Positions 23,330 through 33,689 of a stretch of 64,000 nucleotides of DNA are shown here, piece by piece. Position numbers and translations under genes: made by a program. The stretch is from contig WTPW01000071.1 in NCBI GenBank assembly GCA_009809945.1, forward strand, positions 131,837 through 195,836, read 5' to 3'. The DNA is from Gigaspora margarita (lineage: Eukaryota > Glomeromycota > Glomeromycetes > Diversisporales > Gigasporaceae). Under the pieces are notes generated by a model. That model was not told the DNA's origin and searched no databases. It saw nothing but the letters and a program-made list of their open reading frames with translations. The first letter of the stretch is position 1; each line of letters starts with the position of its first letter.

Positions 23330-24980
23330 TGATTGCAGCCCTTATTGTATATTCTCATGCTCTTTCTGTTCAAATGGTTACTCTGTAACTTCTGTATTTA
23401 AATAAGTTCTTTAAATAATTTATTGGGCTTTTTTTGTTAAAACTAGCAATGCTACATATAGTGTGCGACTTTATTGTCTGCTTATAATTTTGAATCATTA
23501 CTTGATTTAGCACATTATATGCTCTATAAAAAAATTTATTTGAATATTTCCATCATATTTCTATATTTTCTGTAAAAATTCTATAAATTTACAATATTGT
23601 TATGTTAAATAATTTCTGCTATTTGAAAGTATAAATTCTATAAATATGAAATATTTATGGACAAACTTGAAATAAAAATGCAAATTAATTATAAGAACAA
23701 TAAAAAATTTCCTTTACTTTAGTATGCCCAATATTAATATTATTGTTTATATTATACTGTTTTCCTCCTATATAATCACCTCCTATATAATCATATTATA
23801 GAAAACCTTTTATAATTACACCAAAGTCTGCAACCACTTTGCTAATAAACTTATAAAAAATAATTCTTTATAAGCACATCATAATAAAAACCTTCATACA
23901 ATCACACAATTTGCATGATATAGACAGTGTGATTATAGAGAAAGAAGATAATATTGGCATGTGAAATTTTTTTGTTAAGATATTTTACATAAAATTATAT
24001 TATTTTATGATAAAAATATCAAGGCAAAAAATTTTTACATAATCATATCATATGAACAATAACTTTTTTATAAACAGTAATCATATGTTCAAATTTGATT
24101 TCAATATTGCAATTCAGTATTTTTAGTATATTATAAGATTATAATAATTTAATCACTTCTCTTAAAAAAGTTTTTGAGACCAGGACAATGCTTTAAATAT
24201 AATTTTAAATGATTTAAATTTTTGTTATTTATTTTTCTTTTAACCATATTGCAGAATTTATATTGTTTGTTTTACTATCTAACCATATTGCTAAAAATAT
24301 AGAGCCAATTTCTTTTACCAATAGTTTGAATATTTTCTAATTTGTAAAAGAAATCCTAATTAATTTTCTTAATTTAGAAGACTGTAAACTAAAAATTAAA
24401 AAAGTTTACATAAAATATAAAGATTTGTATATTGTATTTCTTAATTTTAACTATTTTTAGTATTTGATTTTTTATAAATAATTATATAATATCTTTATTT
24501 ATAAACTAAGAAATCTTACAAAAAACTTGGTATATTACACAATACTAAGAGTAGTATTATTTGTTAGCAATTTTTTGTAAATAGTAAAATTTCTCTTCTT
24601 TTCCAAATAATTACAATTATATATCAACATTTACATGTAATTTATTAGCTTAATACTATGGCATTTTTTCTACTACTAAAAAAATCAGATAATAAATAAT
24701 GCTTCCCTAAAAGCAAAGATTCAAAATTGATTTTAAGTTTATAAAATATTACAAATTAAAAATGAGTATTGATATAGCCACCCATATTTTTTTAAGGATA
24801 GATATCTCAAATATTAAGTATTATCAGATAGAAATATTAAAATGCTTAGTTAATAATATAAATAAAGAATTAGATATACTAAAAGATTCAAAAGGAAACT
24901 AAGTTGAAAAAAGAATAACAGATTCAAGTTAAAAGAACTGCTACAAAAGAATAAAAACTTATTTATATAAAATTTAATAT
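23330..24980. other. Long AT-rich stretch without a gene
   Basis: I see no recognisable protein, RNA gene or repeat pair. Around 24,790-24,905 a short protein-like reading (DISNIKYYQIEILKCLVNNI) exists but is unidentified. Confidence 0.3.
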
Positions 24981-24984
24981 AAGA

Positions 24985-26180
24985 GTGAATTTATTTGTCA
25001 CTAGCAGTGACTGTAACCAGATTCAATTAGCCAATCAAAATTCATACACGAGACATAAAAAAATTCTAAGATTTTTTTTTATTACTTATATTTATATTAA
25101 AAAAAAATATATATAACGAACATCCTAAAAACGTGATAATCTCTACCAAAAAAACTATTAAAGTACCAAAAGAAACATTAAAGAAATGACAAAAAACCAC
25201 CAAAAGAACACGAAAAAATGCCAAAAAACATCAAGTAAATAATGAAAAAAAACATCGAAAAAACAACAAAAAAAATGCTAAAATAAACATAAAACAATGC
25301 TAAAAAAAAGCACCAAAAAAACGCTAAAGAAACTCTAAAAAATGGCAAAGTATTACTGAAAAAAACTGAAGAAATGTTGTTAGAAACATTGAAGAAATAT
25401 CAAAAAAATGTCAAAGAAACATCGAAGAAACCTCTCGAAGAAACGTCAAAGAAACATTGAAGAAACGTCAAAGAAACACCAAAAGAAGCATCAAAGAAAC
25501 ATCGAAGAAATACTGAAAGAAACATCAAAGAAACACTAAAAAAATTCAAAAAAACACTATTATAAGAAGCACCGAAGAAATACTGAAAAAAACATCGAAG
25601 AAATACTGTAGGAAACATCTAAGAAGTATTGAAGGAATGCTAAAAAAAAATGCTAAAAGAAATACAATACAAGAGTCAAAAAAATGTCAAATAAAATATT
25701 GAAAAAACATTAAAGACTTACTGAATAAAATGAAAAACCTACTCAAAAGACCACTAAAGACTTACCAAATAAAACAAAAAACCTACTCGAAATACCACTA
25801 AAGAAATGCCAAAGAAAACATTGAAGAAATGCTAAAAAATGTGAAAGACTACTAAATAAACACCAAAGGAAATGTTGAAAAAATGCTAAAAAACACAAAA
25901 AAAAGATTTATTGAATAAATACTAAAAACCTACTGAAGAGACACTAACGACAACGACACTGAAAAATGATGACACCAATAATGACAAAATTACACCAATA
26001 CTAATGACAACGAAATTACACCAATACTAACAACAATGACTCTAGAGTAAAAAGAAAATAAAAATAAAAATAAAAAAAAAAATAAAAGCAAATTATGATT
26101 ATATATGATCACCTACCTCAAATCTAATTGGCTGATTAGCAATCTAATAACTGTCACTACTGGTGACAAGCACATTTTTC
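24985..26180. mobile_element. TIR element with large G-poor minisatellite core
   Basis: Ends match in inverted orientation: TTGTCACTAGCAGTGACTGT at the left and the complement of TTGTCACCAGTAGTGACAGT at the right. The same end type bounds the small element at 44,882-45,214, so both belong to one family. The core (about 25,100-26,060) is a degenerate short tandem repeat around GAAACATCGAAGAAA with almost no G in other contexts. No open frame on either strand is credible. Confidence 0.65.
25130..26060. repeat. Degenerate minisatellite, GAAACATCGAAGAAAT-like units
   Basis: Short units of 12-18 bp repeat for over 900 bp. They drift towards ACTAATGACAACGAAATT-type units near the right end. The minus-strand reading FGVSLTFLQCFFDVS and similar is merely the translated repeat. 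Confidence 0.75.
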
Positions 26181-26654
26181 TTAATATAATTGAAAAAAAT
26201 AAAAAAAAATGTATCAAATTTTTCTGAAAAAAAAGCTAAACTAATAAAACAAAGATCATATTAGGTATTATATAAAAAAAATGAATTTACTGTGCAGAAG
26301 GTTAAATAAATATTGAAATATAAAATTATTCAAGAATTAACTAGCCCTTAAAGTTCTTCTATAGTACTAGTAGAGGCAGTTTTATGAATACTTGAATATA
26401 CTTATCGTGAAAAGTCCAAGTGAGTACAAATTTGAATTAGAAATTTTAGGAGGAAGGTTTATTGTAGAGAAAGTTGGTACTATGTGTAATAGCAGTTAAG
26501 AAGGTTCTAATTGCACAAAGGTTGTGTGTGTAAATCCTTGAAGGCACAAGTACTAGTAAAAAAGAAAAACAATAAGTTTGCTTTTGTATTAATTATTGAA
26601 GATTGAATACCTTAACTATAAAAATTTCTATTTACTGCTACTCATTGATAACAT

Positions 26655-26965
26655 CTTTAGTTTATTATATGAGTCTAAATAGCTCTTGATTTTGATCTTA
26701 GCAAGTAGTTATTAACAGACAGAGATAACTTCACAAGATTGTTTTTGTTACCAAAAATGGATTGTATAAGTTCTTAGTTATACTATTTGGATTACCAAAC
26801 TTCTCTGCAATATTTTAAAAGCTCATGAACAAAATTCTATATACAATTTATTAATAAAAACTACATATTAGCTTATCTCAATAATATAAATTTATATTCT
26901 AAAATATTCAATGAACATTTATATTACCTTTAACAAGTCTTTGATCTACTTAGAAATACCAAATT
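26655..26965 (+). pseudogene. Ty3/gypsy reverse transcriptase fragment
   Basis: Frames give FDL followed by SSY and QTEI, then FVTKNGLYKFLVILFGLP and KLMNKIL. Next come AYLNNINLYSKIFNEHL and QVFDLLRNTKLYLI. These match the gypsy RT blocks FDLxSGY, KTAFVTxxGxYEFxVMPFGL and YLDDIIIYSxTxEEHLxHL. The catalytic YLDD is YLNN, both aspartates lost, and stops and a frameshift are present. No LTRs were found nearby. An unrelated repeat starts immediately downstream. Confidence 0.75.
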
Positions 26966-26967
26966 AT

Positions 26968-27420
26968 ATTTAATTAATGATCCACTAGTCATCTGGTGCA
27001 AGAACATAGTATAACATAATGCAGATCTCATATATTCATTATATAGGGTGTAAATGCCAAGTATCTCTAAGAAAAAAATTTTTTGTACTAATTTAACAGC
27101 TAATGCTCACTAATTAAAGTTGTAGAGCTCACTAAGACACATCTAAAGGAGATAAGATAGGACCCCAAAATATATATAGATAGGTCAGATTAATTATAGG
27201 GTTACTATAAAAGAAAAGATCTACAGAAAAAACTTCAAAAATAAGCAAAAAAATTACTATAAATAGAAAAAATCTGTATAAAAAACCTCAAAAATAAGCA
27301 AACTTATACCTGACCTATCAATGTATATTTCGGGGTCCTGATAAGATTATCCAAATTGGTTTAGTAGTTACTAAGATATCTTTAAAAAACAATTAGCTGG
27401 CTATATAAAATTACTATATA
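26968..27420. repeat. Dispersed repeat, inverted copy at 60.1-60.4 kb, split by a hAT-like MITE
   Basis: Sequence such as GATCCACTAGTCATCTGGTG and TAGTATAACATAATGCAGATC-type blocks, then the AGCTCACTAAGACACATCTA and TAGATATCTT-like blocks, matches the reverse complement of 60,120-60,397. The hAT-like MITE copy 2 interrupts only this copy. Both copies abut Ty3/gypsy fragments. Confidence 0.7.
27159..27339. mobile_element. hAT-like MITE, copy 2 of 3
   Basis: 181 bp, starting AGGACCCCAAAATATATATA and ending TATATTTCGGGGTCCT. It has a perfect 8-bp duplication GATAAGAT at 27,151-27,158 and 27,340-27,347. Very similar to copy 1 along its whole length. Confidence 0.88.
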
Positions 27421-27761
27421 AACAAACTATTGTTTACATAGTAAGGATAGAGGGTATGTTGATCATTTTTTATATGATTTTTATAGTACAAGCAAAAATC
27501 ATATGTTACAAAAAATATACCCCTAATAAAAATTTTTAAGATCATGATTAACCCTTGCCAAAATTTTGTGACATGTAAATTAAAACTTCTATTTATAGTA
27601 GAAAAATTTCTAGAAGCAGTTTTATTTTCAAAAAATATACTTGTATATGCAGTAAAACCTTTCTGAATTAATCTGAAATTTTCTGGGTTATCCTGAAAGT
27701 TCCCTTGTAATTTTTGGCGTAGTAATTTATTCTATCAGACTTTTAGAATAAATAGCTTACC

Positions 27762-27939
27762 AGGACCCCAAAATATATAAAAAATGATAAGGTATTAGTT
27801 TGCTTATTTTTGGTCTTTTTTGTGCAGATTATTTTCTTTTATAGTAATTAGTTTGCTTATTTTTGCTTTTTTCTGCAGATCTTTCTATATTTAGTAATTT
27901 TTGTAAAACCTTACCTTTCTGTAGATATTTCAGGGTCCT
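27762..27939. mobile_element. hAT-like MITE, copy 3 of 3
   Basis: 178 bp, starting AGGACCCCAAAATATATAAA and ending TTTCAGGGTCCT. GCTTACC flanks it at 27,755-27,761 and 27,940-27,946, seven perfect bases of what is probably an 8-bp duplication. Its interior is in the opposite orientation relative to copies 1 and 2 and more diverged. Confidence 0.8.
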
Positions 27940-28269
27940 GCTTACCCAATTATATTCCCATATTCATAAAAAAACCAACTATGTTATAAAAACAAAGTAA
28001 CTTCAAATCTGCCTCTTACAACATGTATATACATATGTAAATGAGAGGCACCAAGAGCCACAATATTTTTTTAAGAATTTTACTAGTATACGAATACTTT
28101 GTTAAGATAATTGTCTTCTTTCTGTTTTTTTAAATTTTCTATAAGCATTTCAAGCATTTGATAGTTTTTATGGATCAAAATCCTTACAATGTCTTGCAAA
28201 TTTTTGTGTTTTTGAAATTACTTTAGATCACATATAGACCTTCAGTAAGTTTTTTAATATGGTTAATAT

Positions 28270-28515
28270 TTATAAATACTATTATAAATATGGAATTGGA
28301 GTTGAAAAGGATGAACATAAGGCATTTGTTTATTATCAAAATCTTTAGAGATAGGACTTATTATACATTATTTGTGCTTTGAAATGAAGGTATTTATTAT
28401 CAAATTAGAGTGATAGAACATGCTAGTAGAACAAAAGAAGTTAAATATTGTTACCATTAGGGAATCAGGGTTGAAAGAAATAAACATAAGGCATTTATTT
28501 ATTATTAAGCATCTG
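28270..28515 (+). pseudogene. Sel1-like repeat protein remnant
   Basis: Two Sel1-type repeat halves are readable: KYYYKYGIGVEKDEHKAFVY with YQ after it, and a second unit KYCYH, stop, GIRVERNKHKAFIYY. These fit the repeat consensus AxxxLGxxYxxGxGVxxDxxKAxxYY. Stops and frame changes occur within and between units. Sel1-repeat proteins, often linked to kinase domains, are heavily expanded in Rhizophagus-type fungi and act as protein-interaction scaffolds. No kinase part is visible. Confidence 0.65.
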
Positions 28516-28663
28516 TTAAAGTCCTTCTTATTTTCTGCTTAGCAGAGATGGAGGATACAAGTAAAACATATAGTATTGGACATTATTATTACTAAAGGTA
28601 ATGTACATGCTACCTTCATTTCCTAGTCAGTTTTTTTGTTTGTTTTTTTTATTTGTTATTCAG

Positions 28664-28691
28664 TTTTTTTTTTTTTTTTTTTTTTTTTTTT
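28664..28691. repeat. Homopolymer of 28 T
   Basis: A long T-run that could be the poly(A) tail of a minus-strand retroposon. No matching target duplication or body was identified. Confidence 0.7.
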
Positions 28692-28812
28692 ATTTGTAAT
28701 TCTCATTGTTTTATATTTTTTGTTTAGAGCACTTTAATGAACTATCATAATTATTGTTTAAAATTTTTTAGATCATAATAATTTTGTTCACAAATCATAT
28801 AATATATTTGTA

Positions 28813-28880
28813 ATGCATTTGGGTAACATTGGAGACCCCGAATGCATTAATATATAATACCAATATAAGACTACTATAAT
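28813..28880 (+). repeat. 68-bp repeat, left copy (partner at 33,600)
   Basis: Begins ATGCATTTGGGTAACATT and ends AATATAAGACTACTATAAT. The first 35 bases can fold as a hairpin (ATGCATTTGGG against CCCCGAATGCAT). Five differences from the right copy, four of them transitions. Confidence 0.8.
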
Positions 28881-29035
28881 AAATGCGGCGCAGTAAAAAA
28901 TTTTTAAAAAGTATAAAAAACCTAAAACCCTACTTGCGTATTCAAGCAATTTGAATATGCATGCATAAAACTGATTAAAAAATGAGTTTAAACTGATAAA
29001 ACCTTTATAAAATTGAAGTTAATAGTTCTATTTCT

Positions 29036-29521
29036 TGTTTGCAAGAAAATTGTTCTTATAAGTTATGTAACCCTAAAGATAAACAATGATGCATTATGCA
29101 ACACTATAAAAACTATCATAATGATATTTTTTTAAAACTAAAAGTTTTAAATGCCAAACCTTACAAAAAACCTTTAATGCAAAATGTTATTATCCTTACT
29201 AAAGAAGAACAACTAATTTAGCCTATTTACACAACTAAACTTTTAGTTTCATCCATTTATAGATACATGCTTTTATTATTAAAGATAGATACTAATTTCA
29301 AAATTTTAATTACTGATAAAGAAAGAACCATTTTTAAAAAATATTTTCAAGCCAGAATTAATTGTTTTAATATATTAAATAAAGATTTTCAAACTAGTGA
29401 AGAAAATATAGCTCTTATTAATGAAGCTAAAACAACAATCAAAACAGTTAAAACAAAACAAGAGTTAATAGATTATTTAGATGCAATTTTTTCAACATAT
29501 GTACTTTTAAAAAGTTATTAG
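29036..29521 (+). pseudogene. Hypothetical protein with possible zinc finger, two stops
   Basis: One frame runs about 160 residues with only two stops. It starts with NCSYKLCNPKDKQ, a stop, CIMQHYKNYHND, which has the cysteine/histidine spacing of an unusual zinc finger. After KPLMQNVIILTKEEQLI and a second stop comes an 84-residue open part containing LKIDTNFKILITDKERTIF and YFQARINCFNILNKDFQTS, ending at TAG 29,519-29,521. I do not recognise the family. Confidence 0.45.
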
Positions 29522-29604
29522 TTTATTTTTTAATAATTATTTTTTTTAAATACAAATAAAATATATAAACATTTTTTTATTGTCATAAAAGATCTAAAAA
29601 TGAT

Positions 29605-30120
29605 TCCCAGATATTGTTCTTGTATTTACGTCTCTACATGTACTCATTAAGATAAGGTTCAATGATTCCAGTTCTTCTTTTACTTTTTATAATTAAAAGT
29701 TTTAATGCATGCCAAGTACCTTCTATTGTATTTGTATAAATCTTATTAATTTTTTGCTGTAGAGTATAATGTTTAGAATAATTAACACAGATATGCTTTA
29801 TATTTAAGCTTTCTTTTTTTAGATTAGAATATGGAATATTACCATAATCATCATAGTTTTCAAGATATCTTCTGGCAATACATGTAGTTAAATCATCAGT
29901 AAGAACAATTTTAATGGCAGCATCTGGAATAATATTTATGGGTGCATCACGCCCTATCACAACAAATCCTTTTGAGCTTGTAAATGCTTTAATAATCTCA
30001 TTTATAACCTTGCAGATTCATTATTCTTCCCAAGTTGAGTAGCTCTTTTCCTATTTAATATATAAGTTGATTTGTCAATATTATAGACAATATTAAATTC
30101 TTTTAAATAAAATGAGGATT
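29605..30120 (-). pseudogene. Cytidylate-kinase fragment fused to ISXO2/Merlin-type transposase end
   Basis: Reading leftwards, the first part matches bacterial cytidylate kinase: YNIDKSTYILNRKRATQLG, a frame change, GFVVIGRDAPINIIPDAAI, KIVLTDDLTTCIARRYLENY. The frame then continues without a stop into YGNIPYSNLKKESLN, VNYSKHY, IYTNTIEGTWHALK and GIIEPYLNEYM, a stop, RRKYK. That second part is the C-terminal signature of IS1595/ISXO2-type (Merlin) DDE transposases (VNHSKxF, THTNTIEGxW, FxxYLxEFMWRRR). The kinase-derived stretch is nearly identical to 30,999-31,260, so it is a duplicated piece. The junction is near 29,850. The fused open frame (108 codons) may be fortuitous. Confidence 0.7.
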
Positions 30121-30260
30121 TTGTTTGCTGCAGTTCTCGCACATTGCCTACTAATGGGCATGTATATTGTTTGTACTAGTTTTATGTGATATGGAGTCCC
30201 CATCTATTGATGGGGCTCAGTCCCAGCCTCGCTCCATTCTTGTAGCAACTGCGCACTTTT
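30121..30260 (-). other. Unidentified GC-richer segment with hairpin
   Basis: This segment replaces the rest of the kinase sequence upstream of the fused copy. It contains a CCCCATCAATAGATGGGG hairpin near 30,195-30,215 and has much higher GC than its surroundings. I cannot assign it to an element. Confidence 0.3.
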
Positions 30261-30289
30261 TACAAATTTATAATTATTGTTTAAAAAAT

Positions 30290-30535
30290 TTTATTGTATT
30301 TTTTAGTTCTAGTAATACAAGTTTTACAAAATCTTTTTGAGATCCCAAATACACTAATTTATTAGCTTACTCATTCCCTTTATTGTCACTATAACCTTTC
30401 ACATAAATAAATTTAATTTTTTATACAAAGCACCAGGGTACTTGTAAATTTGTTTTTTATATTCTTACCAATTCATGTAGATTCCTGTTTTATGTTCAGT
30501 TTTAACAGCATAATAATCCAAGACATCTGGGTTTA
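30290..30535 (-). pseudogene. RNase H1 remnant with middle deleted
   Basis: The minus strand reads YYAVKTEHKTGIYMNW, a stop, YKKQIYKYPGALYKKLN. This is the N-terminal hybrid-binding (viroplasmin-type) domain of RNase H1, whose consensus is YAVxxGRxxGIYxxWxExxxxVxGYPGAxYKxF. Immediately afterwards comes IYVKGYSDNKGNE, a stop, ANKLVYLGS, which matches the C-terminal VxGHSGxxGNExADxLA block of the catalytic domain. The intervening catalytic part, about 100 residues, is absent. RNase H1 degrades RNA in RNA-DNA hybrids; this copy cannot. Confidence 0.7.
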
Positions 30536-30837
30536 TAACATAAATGAATCTTAAAAATAAATCACAATTATGAATACCAGGGATAACCCATGCCCATCAG
30601 TGAGGTAGCCAAGTTTGCAAAGTGAGAGTTAGTATTATGAAAGGAGAATGAATGACCAAACAATATACGGTTGGGAACCCTCTCACCTTTAATTGGAAGT
30701 TTACACAAATAAAATTCTAGTTGGTCTAATAGAGACTAACTAGAAGAAAAATATAGATTTTTTATTTTAATAAAATATATAACAACATGATAATAAAAAT
30801 AGTAGTTTGAAATTTAATAATTTTTTTTAAATAAAAT

Positions 30838-31453
30838 TGAAATAAAATTCTATTAACAACTTGATCAATTGTCATTCTTGTCGTGTTAATGACTAATGTT
30901 GAAACTTTAGTAGCTGCTTCAATAAACTTGTATGAATGCGAATCACGTAATAAAATATCTTTTTTTATATCAGATATGGAATATTTTTACTATTTTCATT
31001 ATAGTTTTCAAGATATCTTCTGGCAATACATGTGGTTAAATTAGCAGTAAGAACAATTTTAATGTCAGCATCTGGAATAATATTTATGGATGCATCACAC
31101 CCTGCCACAACAAATCCTTTTGAGCTTGTAAATGCTTTGATAATCTCATTTATAACCTTTCAGATTTTATTATTCTTTGCAAGTTGAGCAGCTCTTTTTC
31201 CATTTAACATATAAGTTGATTTGTCAAGATTATAGACAATATTAAATACTTTTAAATAAAATAAGGGATTCTTAATAATTTCTTTCTTTTGAGTGATGAG
31301 TTTTGTTTAAATTTGTTTATTTGTGAGATAAAAATATGTTAACGAGAAATATCAATACAATAAGCCACTATCAATAAACATATACCCAAGCTGTTTAGCC
31401 AATCATCTTCCAACAACTGATTTTCCAACAACACATAAACCATCAATAGTCAT
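30838..31453 (-). pseudogene. cmk-like: Bacterial-type cytidylate kinase (CMP kinase) pseudogene
   Basis: From an ATG at 31,453 the frame reads MTIDGLCVVGKSVVGR, a TGA, LAKQLGYMFIDSGLLY, a TGA. These match the P-loop start of CMP kinase (ITIDGPxGxGKSTxA, LAxxLGxxYIDTGxMYR). Further on come KGFVVAGCDASINIIPDAD, IKIVLTANLTTCIARRYLEN and, after a one-base shift, IKKDILLRDSHSYKFIEAA, VINTTRMTIDQVVNRIL. These match GRDIGTVVFPDAxxKxFLTAxxxxRAxRR and IDxxxxxIDEVV. Length and block order fit the roughly 220-residue bacterial enzyme, not the eukaryotic UMP/CMP kinase. The invariant GRD is GCD here. Three stops are TGA, others TAA. It is clearly decayed; a bacterial source by transfer is inferred. Confidence 0.75.
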
Positions 31454-31600
31454 GTTCATTTTTACGTATTTTTTTTACTATTCGGTAAGCACAAGTGTAA
31501 TGAAATTTTTGACCAACACCATTTTCTAAAAATCTTGTTGGTACAATTTTTACTTCTTATATAATTTTATTAACCAATCAAAATGACTATATTTAAAAAA
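31454..31600 (-). pseudogene. Unidentified coding remnant upstream of the kinase
   Basis: In the same direction and directly before the kinase start the strand reads EVKIVPTRFLENGVGQKF and HYTCAYRIVKKIRKNEH. It could be the end of an upstream gene, as kinase genes in bacteria often lie in operons, but I cannot name it. Confidence 0.25.
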
Positions 31601-31663
31601 AAGAACTAAACTCACATGCAATAAATGTCAGTATCAAAAAAATAATGTAATAATAATCTAATT

Positions 31664-31848
31664 TGTCATAGATATTTATTTAAAAATATTTATTGTATAA
31701 GAACTAAAAATAAAATTATTCATTATCAAGATATTATTAATGGAATAAAACAAACTATTCAAAAACAAAATGATAAGCTTATAAAACTAAAAAAAGATAT
31801 ATATCAATTAAATAAGAAAAATTTAAAACAAAAAAATTAAATATAGAT
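31664..31848 (+). CDS. Short coiled-coil-like open frame, fragment
   Basis: About 60 residues: CHRYLFKNIYCIRTKNK, then IINGIKQTIQKQNDKLIKLK and KDIYQLNKKNLKQKN to TAA. The second half has the heptad-like charged pattern of a coiled coil. No clear start codon; probably the end of a larger lost gene. Confidence 0.25.
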
Positions 31849-32684
31849 TTAAATCATGATTTAGATATCAGGAAGTTCTTATTGAATTTAGAAATAAACT
31901 CTAAATTATTATTAAAATTTAATTTATTTGCATGTTCTTAGATTATAAGCCAAGTTACTATATTGAACAAAAATTCCTAATTTCAAATAAAGTGGAAATG
32001 TCGAATAAAATAGTGTAAAACAGCTTTTTTTTTTTTTTTTTACATTTTATACAATATATATTTATGACATACAGCAGAATATGTATAAACGGGCTTAAGA
32101 ATTTTTTTATTTTTTTATTATTTATTTTTTTTTTGTTATTTCTTTGTTATTTTTTTATAAATCGATTTCAAAAATTTTTATACGAAGCAAATTTTCAATA
32201 AATTTTATTAATGTATGCTGACTTGTCTATTAATTAAAACTTTTAGAGCATTGTTTTGTCTATTAGAATCTCTATTTTTACAGAAAAATATAAGTTATTA
32301 ACGTTTTTGTAATGTCAAATAGATAAGTTTTCGAAAATTTTTACTTAACTATAACATATTCCAAAAGATATTTCTCAAAATGAAACATCAAAAACGCTAC
32401 TAAGTAAGTTGATAGAGTAGGTATTCATAAGCATGCTATTAAAATTTTAGCTAAAACGGATTAATATTGATAGAGATATCCAAGATTTTCGATTAACTCT
32501 CANAATCNGATTTTCGTTAATTTTCATTTTTGATGAAGACGAAAAATTACGAAATCAAAGTAGTGACTATGAATAGTCACAATGAAATACAATGCTGCGG
32601 CTTAACAAAGTTGNTAGATAATATAGAGAAGAAGTGTAATATAGATTTTTAGGTTATTTGATTGTATATTCACTTCAGAATGGG

Positions 32685-33290
32685 TTTTCTTCGTTCAAAA
32701 CATCCATTTTTCTTTGCAAATTGTTCTGTTTTGATACGTTTTTTGATTGTAGCAAAAAATTAGAATAATAAAACAATAAAACTGGTCTTAAGAAACTACT
32801 ATTTTTTTCGCTCAAAGAACAAATTTTGTTAATAACTCTAAATAATTGTCTTAATAAAATTTCTCACAAACCGCATTTTTTCGTTTGACGTTCAATTTTT
32901 TTCTTGTAAATCGTTCTTTTAGATACGTTTTGATACGTTTTTTGATCATAGCAAAAAATTAGAATAATAAAACAATAAAACTGGTCTTAAGAATCTACCA
33001 TTTTTTTTGCTCAAAGAATAACTTTTATTAATAACTCTAAATCAATTGTTTTAATAAAATTTCTTATAAACCGCATTTTTTCATTTGACAGTCCATTTTT
33101 TCCTTGCAAATCGTTTTTTTAGATACATTTTGATAAGTTTTTTGATCGTAGCAAAATATTATAATAATAAAACAATAAAACTGGTCTTAAGAAACTACCA
33201 TTTTTTTTGCTCAAAGAACAAGTTTTGTTAACAACTCTAAATCAATTGTCTTAATAAAATTTCTCATAAACCGCATTTTTTCATTTGACG
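32685..33290. repeat. Three tandem units of 200 bp
   Basis: The marker CCGCATTTTTTC occurs at 32,871, 33,071 and 33,271, giving an exact 200-bp period. Each unit contains AATAAAACAATAAAACTGGT and CTTAAGAA blocks. A first, more diverged unit begins near 32,685. Scattered N at 32,503, 32,508 and 32,614 indicates lower sequence quality just upstream. Confidence 0.85.
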
Positions 33291-33599
33291 GCAGTTTTGA
33301 AATTCAATTTAAAAACGTGATCTAATTTTTCTTAATAACTTATTCATCACTTTTCAAAAAACTGGCAACTAATTAACTAATTATGAATGTCAATCAAATG
33401 GCCAGAAACCTGATCAAACCATATCACACCTTTTAATAAATTTATTATTAATTTATTTGTCACCTCTTTAACAATCAAATGGCCAGAAAACTGATGGTTT
33501 ATAAATTATCAAGTCACGCTTCAATCACGTTTTACAATATTATTTATATTAGGTGACAGATAAAAATCTGGCATATTTTGTAGATCATTTACCTTATGA

Positions 33600-33667
33600 T
33601 GCATTCGGGTAACATTGAAGACCCCAAATGCATTAATTTATAATATCAATATAAGACTACTATAATA
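33600..33667 (+). repeat. 68-bp repeat, right copy (partner at 28,813)
   Basis: Begins ATGCATTCGGGTAACATT and ends AATATAAGACTACTATAAT, same orientation as the left copy and about 93 percent identical. Together they bound a 4.8-kb segment holding the zinc-finger, transposase, RNase H1 and kinase remnants. Confidence 0.8.
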
Positions 33668-33689
33668 TATATTTGTTCCAAAAATATAT

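Noticed and set aside
25400..25618. 72-residue minus-strand frame with FFDVS repeats
   Set aside because: It is a translated minisatellite, not a protein.
32685..33290. CRISPR-like regular spacing
   Set aside because: The 200-bp units are repeated end to end with no unique spacers. It is an ordinary tandem repeat.
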